Positions 56,817-64,000 of a stretch of 64,000 nucleotides of DNA are shown here, in pieces; position 1 is the stretch's first letter; each line of letters begins with the position of its first letter. The stretch is from Bacteroides sp. (lineage in GTDB: Bacteria; Bacteroidota; Bacteroidia; Bacteroidales; Muribaculaceae). The DNA lies in assembly GCA_014802265.1 (NCBI GenBank), contig JAAVCP010000023.1:62001-126000 (forward strand), read 5' to 3'. The position numbers and the translations under genes are program-made. Below the pieces are notes generated by a model. It was not told the DNA's origin and did not search any database. It saw only the letters and a program-made list of their open reading frames with translations.

Positions 56817-58118
56817 ATGAAACAGTTATGGAACAAGGGCTTCCAGCCCGACCAACTTATAGAAAAATTTACCGTGGGTCGCGACCGTGAACTCGATCTC
56901 CGTCTTGCCCGCTACGACGTGCAAGGATCGATAGCCCACATTAAAATGCTCCGTAGCATAGGGCTTCTTACGCAAGAGGAACTTGATTTGCTCCTTCCGG
57001 CACTTCAAGATATTGCAGACAGCATAGAGCGTGGTGAATTTGTAATTGAAGAGGGTGTGGAAGATGTTCATTCACAGGTAGAATTTCTACTTACGGCTCG
57101 TCTTGGCGATGTTGGTAAGAAGATTCACTCGGGTCGCTCACGCAACGATCAGGTACTCGTAGACCTGAAACTCTTCTTCCGCGATGAATTGCTTCGCATT
57201 TCCGAGGCTGTAGAGCGTCTTTTCCGGCGTCTTCAGTCGCTTTCCGAAGAGCATAGAGATAAACTCATGCCCGGCTACACTCATCTTCAAGTGGCTATGC
57301 CCTCCTCTTTTGGTCTTTGGTTTGGTGCTTATGCCGAGTCACTTACCGATGATATGCAGATGGTAGTAGCCGCCTATAATATTGCCAACCAGAATCCACT
57401 CGGTTCAGCAGCCGGATATGGTTCCTCCTTCCCACTCGACCGCGAGATGACCACGGAACTCCTCGGCTTTGCCAATCCTCACTATAATGTAGTGGCAGCA
57501 CAGATGAGCCGCGGAAAGACTGAACGCGCAGTTGCTTCTGCAATAGCGGCGGTGGCAGCTACTCTCGGGCATCTTGCTATGGACGTATGCATGTGGATGT
57601 GCAACAATTTCGCCTTCGTAAAATTTCCCGACCAACTCACCACGGGGTCAAGCATCATGCCTCACAAGAAGAACCCTGATGTGTTTGAGATAATGCGGGG
57701 CAAATGCAACCGTTTGCAGTCTCTCCCCAACGAACTGACCATACTGACAGCCAATCTGCCGCTGGGATATAACCGTGATCTGCAGTTGATGAAAGATATT
57801 CTTTTCCCGGCTACTACTGAACTCATAGAATGTCTGGATATGGCTGATTTCATGCTGGGACATATCACGGTGAAGGATGACATCCTTGACGACCGGCGTT
57901 ACGACTACATATTCACCGTAGAAGATGTTAATCGTCTTGTGCTTGAGGGTATGCCCTTCCGCGATGCTTATCGCACGGTGGGTATCGCAGTGCAGAATGG
58001 CACTTATAAACCTACGCGAGAGGTGCACCATACTCATCTCGGCAGCATCGGTAACCTCGCGAATTCACAGATCGCTGCCAAGATGGACGCTATCCTCTCT
58101 CAACTCCGGCATGGTTGA
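56817..58118 (+). CDS. argH: Argininosuccinate lyase
   Basis: The 433-residue fumarase-superfamily enzyme splits argininosuccinate to arginine and fumarate. SRNDQV (about 109-114), MPGYTHLQ and the signature GSSIMPHKKNPD (about 276-287) are intact; Ser in the signature is the catalytic acid/base. It ends the arginine operon at a strong hairpin. Confidence 0.95.
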   Translation: MKQLWNKGFQPDQLIEKFTVGRDRELDLRLARYDVQGSIAHIKMLRSIGLLTQEELDLLLPALQDIADSIERGEFVIEEGVEDVHSQVEFLLTARLGDVGKKIHSGRSRNDQVLVDLKLFFRDELLRISEAVERLFRRLQSLSEEHRDKLMPGYTHLQVAMPSSFGLWFGAYAESLTDDMQMVVAAYNIANQNPLGSAAGYGSSFPLDREMTTELLGFANPHYNVVAAQMSRGKTERAVASAIAAVAATLGHLAMDVCMWMCNNFAFVKFPDQLTTGSSIMPHKKNPDVFEIMRGKCNRLQSLPNELTILTANLPLGYNRDLQLMKDILFPATTELIECLDMADFMLGHITVKDDILDDRRYDYIFTVEDVNRLVLEGMPFRDAYRTVGIAVQNGTYKPTREVHHTHLGSIGNLANSQIAAKMDAILSQLRHG

Positions 58119-58129
58119 GAATTACGGTA

Positions 58130-58178
58130 TAATAAGTTATCGCCTTGCGGTTTGAGCCCGCAAGGCGATAACTTATTA
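58130..58178. terminator. Bidirectional terminator between argH and ddh
   Basis: Perfect 21-base arms (58130-58150 and 58158-58178) with a TTTGAGC loop separate the convergent genes. The outer arms are AT-rich and can end transcripts on both strands. Confidence 0.85.
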
Positions 58179-58216
58179 CATTTTGCAGGTCATATATTTA
58201 TGACAGGATTATCTAT

Positions 58217-59110
58217 TCAGACAAGGTGGAGCCATTGTTCACGGTCACCCGGAAGGAGATCTACCACCGGAATCTCTATCATAGTGTAGCAACCCGGCTG
58301 GAGACGTATTGATGCACGTGCCACGCATACAAGCACCTGACCCGTAAGTGCAGGATTATTGATTTTCATGTCAAACTCAAAGAGTTGGTTCTGGGTCTTA
58401 CCGCTTACACCCTTTCGCACGAGATTAACCCCGTGACCCATATCTTTAAGTGCGTCGACACTCTCCACCTGCATAACATGTGTCTCGTCTGAAGCGAAAT
58501 AAGGGTCAGTCTTTATGGCGTTTGCCACAGTAGCGAAATCATATCCCGGCAAAAGTTCTATATAGACCATGCGGCGATGGATTCCTGTGCCGAGAGGTAT
58601 AGTCATTGACAAGGCTGCCTTTACTCCCTCAATTGCTTTTACTGCCACTGTGTGACCCATGCTCATTCCCGGTCCGAAATTAGTGTAGGTAATTCCTTTA
58701 GGGGCAATAGCCTCCAAAAGTGTTCGAACCACAGAATCGCTGCCCGGATCCCACCCGGCTGACAGAACACTCACCTTGCCATATTTCTTTGCTACCTCGC
58801 CAAGACGCTGACGCAATCCGGCAATCTGGGTATGAATGTCAAAGCTGTCAACTGTGTTGATCCCTTTTGACAGAATCTCAGTGGCATACTCCTCCACTTT
58901 TCTTGTCGGGGTAGCCAGTATCGCAACATCTACGTCTTTCAATTCGTCAATAGATGAAACAACCGGAATTTCTGCCGGAATTTCTTCTCTCTTTGATGCG
59001 TCACGACGCACAACGCCGGCTATCTCAAAATCCGGAGCTGCGCTCAATGCCTCCAATGTAAATTTACCGATGTTGCCATAACCTACTACAGCGGCGCGTA
59101 TTTTACTCAT
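58217..59110 (-). CDS. ddh: meso-Diaminopimelate dehydrogenase
   Basis: The 297-residue NADPH enzyme has the Rossmann motif VVGYGNIGK near the N-terminus, LSAGWDPGSDSVVR and NFGPGMSMGHTVAVKAIEGV, the substrate-binding segments of Ddh. It makes meso-diaminopimelate directly from tetrahydrodipicolinate, bypassing the acylated lysine route. The ATG at 59110 is preferred over a TTG six bases upstream. A -7 box lies about 70 bases upstream. Confidence 0.92.
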   Translation of the reverse strand: MSKIRAAVVGYGNIGKFTLEALSAAPDFEIAGVVRRDASKREEIPAEIPVVSSIDELKDVDVAILATPTRKVEEYATEILSKGINTVDSFDIHTQIAGLRQRLGEVAKKYGKVSVLSAGWDPGSDSVVRTLLEAIAPKGITYTNFGPGMSMGHTVAVKAIEGVKAALSMTIPLGTGIHRRMVYIELLPGYDFATVANAIKTDPYFASDETHVMQVESVDALKDMGHGVNLVRKGVSGKTQNQLFEFDMKINNPALTGQVLVCVARASIRLQPGCYTMIEIPVVDLLPGDREQWLHLV

Positions 59111-59181
59111 ACTCAATCTGTTTTTAATTGTTAATAATCTTTTTTACCTGTATATCCACCATCTGTCCTTATTTTAAAACG

Positions 59182-59219
59182 CAAATTTAATAGTTTCTGC
59201 TAAAAAATATGTAATTTTG
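59182..59219. promoter_or_regulatory. Divergent promoter boxes for ddh and the AspT-type transporter
   Basis: On the minus strand TAAATTTG (59189-59182) serves ddh. On the plus strand TAATTTTG (59212-59219) serves the transporter gene at 59274. Both match TAnnTTTG. Confidence 0.55.
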
Positions 59220-59273
59220 CACTCAATTTTGATAGCGACTATTAATTTCTAAATATATTAATCGTTTTTATCT

Positions 59274-60968
59274 ATGGATTGGTTAATCGAACTGCTAAAG
59301 CCGGGCAACTCATCGCTTGCAAGCACGGTTCTCCTATATTCCTTCGTGATTTTTGCGGGCATTTTGCTTGGGAAAGTCAAGATTTTCGGAGTGTCGTTAG
59401 GAGTCACATTCGTGCTTTTTGTGGGCATTCTGCTTGGTCATTTCGGTTATGTGGTTGAAGGGAACACTCTCCATTTTCTCCGTGAGTTTGGATTGATTCT
59501 CTTCATTTTTTCTATCGGTATGCAGGTAGGTCCCGGCTTCTTCTCCTCTTTTAAGGAAGGAGGAGTGAGAATGAACATGCTTGCAATGATTGGCATCTGT
59601 CTCAACGTAGTCATTATGCTTGCAATCTTCTTCTTGCAGGGTGGCTCAGAGGGTCAGACCTCAATCACGGAAATGGTAGGCGTAATGTGTGGTGCAATCA
59701 CCAATACCCCTGCCCTGGGTGCTGCCCAGCAGACGGTGCTCCAGGTAGATTCCTCTGCCTATGATATCAGCCAGCACATGTCAATGGGATATGCTGCGGC
59801 TTATCCTCTGGGTGTAGTAGGCATTATCGTCACAATGATTATCCTCAAGGCAGTTTTCAAAATTAATGTCGATAAGGAAATCAAGGAGATAGAAGATGAT
59901 AAGGCTGACACCACACAAAAACCCGCCGTGCTCACCTATAAGGTGACAAACGAACTCGTGTCTGGACTTTCAATGCTGAAACTGCATACCCTTATCAGTT
60001 GCAACTACACTTGCTCCCGCATTCTGAAGCCCGACGGCACTGTGATTGTCCCTACAGCCAAAGATGAAATTGAACTTGGTGACCTTGTGCTTATCGTGTG
60101 CGCAAAGCAAGATGAGGAGATTTTCTCACGTTTCTTGGGTCCGCAGGTTGAAAAGGTATGGCCTCAGGACGATGGTCCGGTTGTCTCACGCAGAATCGTG
60201 GTCACTCAGACTGACTTTAACGGCGTTAAACTCGGTTCGCTTCACCTCCATGAGACATATCAGCTTAACGTGACCCGCGTCAACCGTGCCGGCATGGATC
60301 TTCTGGCAAGTCCTAATCTTCGTCTTCAGATTGGCGACCGTGTGACAGTGGTTGGTAATCTTGACCACATCAATCTTCTTGCGAGAAAGATGGGTAATTC
60401 AATGAAGCGACTTAACGAGCCCAACCTTATCACCATGTTCATCGGTATTTTCCTCGGTATTATTGTGGGAAGCATCCCTCTACAGTTCCCCGGAATGTCT
60501 GTGCCTATGAAGCTTGGTCTTGCCGGAGGTCCTCTCGTGATTGCTATCCTTATCGGTGCATACGGTCATAAGTTCCATCTTGTCACCTACACCAACTCGG
60601 CTGCCAATCTCCTTCTGCGCGAAATAGGTATCTGTCTCTTCCTCGCTTCTGTAGGCATTGCTGCCGGAAAGGATTTTGCTGCCACAGTGTTCAATCTGCG
60701 AGGTGCTATGTGGGTGGGCTACGGCTTCCTGATTACCGTCATTCCGCTGATTGTGGTGGGATGTATCGCTCGAGGAAAATACCACATGAACTATCTTGCC
60801 ATTATCGGTATGATGAGCGGTAACTATACCGATCCCCCGGCATTGGCATACGCAAATAAAGTTGCCAACAATGATGCTCCGGCAGTGGCATACTCCTCTG
60901 TCTATCCTCTCACGATGTTCATGCGCGTAATCGTAGCCCAGCTTATCGTACTATGTTTCCTTGAATAG
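59274..60968 (+). CDS. AspT/YidE-type transporter with two RCK_C (TrkA_C) domains
   Basis: The 564-residue protein has two membrane halves (about 1-200 and 385-564) and a cytoplasmic middle with two TrkA_C domains (about 215-295 and 305-375). Repeated motifs GAITNTPALGAAQQ and SGNYTDPPALAYAN are the family's duplicated core. The family includes the aspartate/alanine exchanger; the substrate here is unproven. It is divergent from ddh, and aspartate as a lysine precursor could link them, which is speculation. Confidence 0.85.
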   Translation: MDWLIELLKPGNSSLASTVLLYSFVIFAGILLGKVKIFGVSLGVTFVLFVGILLGHFGYVVEGNTLHFLREFGLILFIFSIGMQVGPGFFSSFKEGGVRMNMLAMIGICLNVVIMLAIFFLQGGSEGQTSITEMVGVMCGAITNTPALGAAQQTVLQVDSSAYDISQHMSMGYAAAYPLGVVGIIVTMIILKAVFKINVDKEIKEIEDDKADTTQKPAVLTYKVTNELVSGLSMLKLHTLISCNYTCSRILKPDGTVIVPTAKDEIELGDLVLIVCAKQDEEIFSRFLGPQVEKVWPQDDGPVVSRRIVVTQTDFNGVKLGSLHLHETYQLNVTRVNRAGMDLLASPNLRLQIGDRVTVVGNLDHINLLARKMGNSMKRLNEPNLITMFIGIFLGIIVGSIPLQFPGMSVPMKLGLAGGPLVIAILIGAYGHKFHLVTYTNSAANLLLREIGICLFLASVGIAAGKDFAATVFNLRGAMWVGYGFLITVIPLIVVGCIARGKYHMNYLAIIGMMSGNYTDPPALAYANKVANNDAPAVAYSSVYPLTMFMRVIVAQLIVLCFLE

Positions 60969-61054
60969 CGACTGAGATTCGCTGAATAAACTGAAAGTGT
61001 CATGGAATTATTCATATAACAGGATTTAACTCTATGGCACTTCATTATTTTTTT

Positions 61055-61092
61055 CACTGAGTCAATACATGTCATAATGTATTGACTCAGTG
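61055..61092. repeat. Inverted repeat after the AspT-type gene
   Basis: Exact 16-base arms CACTGAGTCAATACAT/ATGTATTGACTCAGTG with a GTCATA loop. A further pairing of TGGCAC with GTGCCA lies outside. It is probably a terminator, though its T-run is on the minus-strand side. Confidence 0.65.
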
Positions 61093-61143
61093 CCATTATA
61101 TTATTATTAAGTCACCCATATCGCCTTGTGACGCATCATATTG

Positions 61144-61175
61144 TTTGGAAAATATAATAATTATTTATACCTTTG
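61144..61175 (+). promoter_or_regulatory. Consensus promoter for the 794-residue secreted protein gene
   Basis: TTTG (61144-61147), a 20-base spacer and TACCTTTG (61168-61175). The ATG is at 61205, 29 bases downstream. Confidence 0.65.
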
Positions 61176-61204
61176 TCTTCACAATAGTTTTTAAACCAAC
61201 TGAT

Positions 61205-63589
61205 ATGAAACAAACTTTACTTCTATGCGTAGCGTCTCTGTTATCGGCAGGAGCTTATGCGGGACCAATCACTACTAATGCAGAGACCTCTGAAGGGATA
61301 GCCAATGTGCAGCAGATGAAAGGCACTATGGCGCCGGCTTTGTCTACACGTCAACTCAGCAAAGGAATTTCCGGGAAATTGTCAACCTCCACTTATGGCA
61401 GAGTCATTCGGAATGCCCAGAAATCAATCAACAGGAAAGCAATCAATCCCGTAATGAAGAAGGTGGCAAAGGCTGCTACGCTTCCTGAAGGGACACTCCT
61501 TTGGGAAAGTTTTGAGGGTTTTGACAGCACAGTGGAGGGATGGCTTCCTGAGGGTTGGACAATTATATCTGATGGCGACACGGATCTTGAACCTGGGGCA
61601 CAGTGGGGTGTTGATCTCGGAGGTGCCGGATTTGGTGTGCCCTCGGCTCCCGATGGCGATTATTTCATGGGAATCGGATTCAGCTCCACCGCCCTGGAGC
61701 AAGATGAATGGCTGATTCTTCCGGAATTAAAGCTGGAGGAGAATGATGAGCTCAAGTTCCAGCTTTTCACCTCACCTCTGTTCTTCTATGAGACTTACAA
61801 TCCGGATTATGATGTCATTGACTGGGAGACTATGGAATGGCTGGTTGCCCCCGTTCTCAAAGGCGATCTCACCGTTCAGATAAAGATAGATGGTGATGAG
61901 TGGCAGCAAATTTGGAGCATGATGGATCAGTTTGCAGGGTGGTCATTAACCGACCTTATGATGTATGAGCAGTTTGATACTTACCAGGTATCGCTTGCCG
62001 ACTACGCAGGGAAAGACGTGCAGATTGCATTCAATTATAAGGCAGTGGATGCCAATACCATTTATATTGACTGCATCAGTGTAGGACTACCCTCTCTTGA
62101 AGGGATATCTTACCTACCTCCTTTTGAGACACAATACTGGGGCTTTGATAATTCAGCAGACTGGGCTGCCCTTAATCTTAGCATTGCGCAGTATCCTGTG
62201 TACGGTCCCCTCGTTTTCTACAATAACTTTGACCTTGATGCTGACTATTCATGGTCATATCATGATCCAATCACCAATGACTGGGCAACCAGCGATAACC
62301 CTGATTACCTTGACGTAACATATTATCCGGATTACTCAAGCGAGTTCACACGCCGTAACAATATGTATTATCCTCCCGTGCTTCATGCTACTGCTCCCGG
62401 TGCGTCTGAAGGCTCTTACCAGATGCCGGTCAACTACATGCAGGCAGGTGGCAGCCCGGAATTTATGGTAACTCTGTCTGATGGCAGCCAGAGGCTTATG
62501 GAATTCGGTCTTTTGCCCTTTAACCTTAACACTGATGACTATGGTATAACTCTCATTGATGCGCCATCTGTGGGTGATCCGGCTCTTCCGATATTCGGCT
62601 ATAATTCAAACTCTGACAAATACTGGCTTGACTATACGCTCAATGGCGAGCAACCGTCAGAGGGCGATGAAGTGAAGATGATTGCCATTCTCAACTTTAT
62701 TTATTCTCCTACGGCACCTATGGTGGTGAGCGGCGTACATGTCAACGGGTTCGGTAATATGACTGATGACGCTGAATTTAAGATTGAGATAATTCCGTGT
62801 GACGAAGATTATGTTCCTCTTGACGAGGCTATCGCCACTGCCACTTGCACTTTCGCCCAGATGGATAAATATGAGTCAGATCTCCCATATCTTTCTCTTA
62901 ACATTCCATTTAGATTTGAATCGCCGGTTGTTCTTGACAACTCTTATATGGCATATATCGTGAAGTTGTCAGGATTCAACTCCGATAAGGTTGAGACATT
63001 CATCCCCCTGCAGTCAATGATTCCGAATGAATATCTCTGCCACGGTTGGATGGAAAAAGCTATCAAGATTGACAGCGACGAATTCCGTACAAGCTATTCT
63101 CCGATGGCTTACGTGGAAGGTATATATGGCGACTGCTATAACGGTTTCGCAATTAATCTTGATGCATGTTATCCCTGGCTTGAATGTGAAGTTGACGAAG
63201 TGGCTGTACCTGCCGACGGCACTCCCGTTCACGTAAATCTCGGCTCCTATTATGACGGTTCTCAGCTCACTCTCAGCTATCCGGAAGTTGCAGGTCTGAT
63301 TGCAAGCGTGGAAGGTCGCTACAACGAGTGCGTACTTACCCTCTCTCACAGTAATGCTGAGGTAATCATTGATGGTAATCTCACAATCAGTGCTCCCGGT
63401 GTAGAAAAAACAATAAAACTAACTGAGACCATCAGTGGCATTGACAGTCTTGATGCTGATTCAGTAAATGGTGATATAGTAGCTGTATATTCTGTTGACG
63501 GCACTATGGTCGACCGCTCGGAAACTAAGAAAGGTGTATATATCGTGAAATATGATAATGGTAAAATTCGCAAGGTTATCCTTAAGTAA
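61205..63589 (+). CDS. Secreted choice-of-anchor J/cleaved-adhesin-like protein with type IX-like tail
   Basis: The 794-residue product has a signal peptide (about 1-19, LLSAGAYA) and a basic propeptide-like region. A jelly-roll choice-of-anchor J domain (about 95-300) starts LLWESFEGFDSTVEGWLPEGW and has DGDYFMGIGF and IYIDCISVG. Beta-rich modules follow, then a tail with VYSVDGTMVD and KGVYIVKYDNGKIRKVILK. The ATG at 61205 gives the signal peptide; the in-frame extension upstream overlaps the promoter. The role is probably adhesion or glycan binding. Confidence 0.78.
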   Translation: MKQTLLLCVASLLSAGAYAGPITTNAETSEGIANVQQMKGTMAPALSTRQLSKGISGKLSTSTYGRVIRNAQKSINRKAINPVMKKVAKAATLPEGTLLWESFEGFDSTVEGWLPEGWTIISDGDTDLEPGAQWGVDLGGAGFGVPSAPDGDYFMGIGFSSTALEQDEWLILPELKLEENDELKFQLFTSPLFFYETYNPDYDVIDWETMEWLVAPVLKGDLTVQIKIDGDEWQQIWSMMDQFAGWSLTDLMMYEQFDTYQVSLADYAGKDVQIAFNYKAVDANTIYIDCISVGLPSLEGISYLPPFETQYWGFDNSADWAALNLSIAQYPVYGPLVFYNNFDLDADYSWSYHDPITNDWATSDNPDYLDVTYYPDYSSEFTRRNNMYYPPVLHATAPGASEGSYQMPVNYMQAGGSPEFMVTLSDGSQRLMEFGLLPFNLNTDDYGITLIDAPSVGDPALPIFGYNSNSDKYWLDYTLNGEQPSEGDEVKMIAILNFIYSPTAPMVVSGVHVNGFGNMTDDAEFKIEIIPCDEDYVPLDEAIATATCTFAQMDKYESDLPYLSLNIPFRFESPVVLDNSYMAYIVKLSGFNSDKVETFIPLQSMIPNEYLCHGWMEKAIKIDSDEFRTSYSPMAYVEGIYGDCYNGFAINLDACYPWLECEVDEVAVPADGTPVHVNLGSYYDGSQLTLSYPEVAGLIASVEGRYNECVLTLSHSNAEVIIDGNLTISAPGVEKTIKLTETISGIDSLDADSVNGDIVAVYSVDGTMVDRSETKKGVYIVKYDNGKIRKVILK

Positions 63590-63631
63590 GGCTACTGAAA
63601 AGTAACTCGATAGCATATCCGTTTTAATCAA

Positions 63632-63682
63632 ATAAATGGGAGGTGTATCAAAATTCAGAATTTTGATACACCTCCCATTTAT
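63632..63682. repeat. 51-bp inverted repeat (single central base), repeat family copy D; terminator
   Basis: Arms of 25 bases are exact complements around A63657. The TATCAAAAT core and G-rich outer stem (ATAAATGGGAGGTG) match copies A and B. It lies 43 bases after the preceding stop. Confidence 0.85.
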
Positions 63683-63930
63683 CATTTCTATTGTGCATAT
63701 CCCAACTGTCTTTATTCCAAGCCCACACAGCTCGTCTCACGTTGTCTTCATTCATTATTGACTGTATAGCCGTAGACTGACCATTGACCATAACATACCT
63801 GATGAATTGGAACTCCAGTTGCTTTGTGCGTTTATATCAAGTGCGAAAAGACTTTCAAAGAAATGTCTTGGGCGTATGATGTTGATGTAATAGCGAATAC
63901 TGCTAATGGCAACAATAAAATTCTGTTCAT
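63683..63930 (-). pseudogene. Possible eroded secreted-protein gene
   Basis: On the minus strand an ATG at 63930 opens MNRILLLPLAVFAITSTSYAQ, a good signal peptide, but a stop comes after 32 residues (TAA at 63832-63834). Protein-like sequence continues in two other frames (SLFALDINAQSNWSSNSSG, then YVMVNGQSTAIQSIMNEDN and RRAVWAWNKDSWDMHNRND). That pattern fits two frameshifts in a once longer exported protein. It could also be a short secreted peptide plus chance frames. The rest of 63590-64000 holds only the palindrome and AT-rich sequence. Confidence 0.35.
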
Positions 63931-64000
63931 ATAGTTTATGTTTCTAACAAGTCACAAAAGTCGTAGTTTTTTTGTTAATTTTTTATAATAATATTAATAA

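Overview
The window is a chromosomal segment of a Bacteroidales bacterium, most likely a gut Muribaculaceae-type organism. The evidence is the promoter style (TAnnTTTG -7 boxes with upstream TTTG), near absence of Shine-Dalgarno sequences, several secreted proteins with type IX-like C-terminal tails, DUF4270 and DUF4250 proteins, an N-acyl-ornithine carbamoyltransferase route to arginine, and meso-diaminopimelate dehydrogenase. No 16S or other species marker is present, so the family call is an inference.

Layout. 1-1.1 kb: the N-terminal 244 codons of a Dam-type adenine methylase running off the left edge, with a 44-bp perfect palindrome upstream. 1.1-9.8 kb: four large secreted proteins on the minus strand, each with a hairpin after it and three with a sorting-type tail. 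10-13 kb: an AddB-like nuclease. 13.2-16.4 kb: DNA polymerase III delta prime, a sugar nucleotidyltransferase and galE on the plus strand. 16.6-19.2 kb: panC-panD-ffh on the minus strand. 19.5-26.5 kb: a GT5 N-domain protein, a DUF4270 lipoprotein, a CapA-like protein, an ABC-F ATPase whose second nucleotide site is degenerate, a Dabb protein and a lipoprotein.

26.5-29.5 kb is the accessory region. It holds tRNA-Thr(CGT) with two A-C mismatches, short TTGATACAC repeats, an integrase N-terminal relic, an AT-rich AAA ATPase/TOPRIM gene pair that looks like an antiphage module, and 0.7 kb of scar. This is the best candidate for a little-described system.

29.5-49.6 kb: housekeeping and envelope genes, including a zinc peptidase, DUF4250, a C45 hydrolase, a thioesterase, dprA, a nucleoside phosphorylase, a stand-alone small lipoprotein unit, an S9 peptidase, a flavin reductase, a hemerythrin/LuxR pair, PBP1A, def, ettA, cstA, an EamA transporter and an NhaC antiporter. 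49.8-58.1 kb: an almost complete arginine operon (GNAT-argG-argC-argD-argF'-argB-argE-argH), which would make arginine through N-acylated ornithine and citrulline. 58.2-61 kb: ddh divergent from an AspT-type transporter. 61.2-63.6 kb: another secreted adhesin-like protein, then a hairpin and an apparent eroded gene.

Long palindromes with a TATCAAAAT core recur after unrelated genes (16.5, 25.0 and 63.6 kb, with a divergent form at 45.0 kb). Their two arms change together between copies, so they form a dispersed repeat family.
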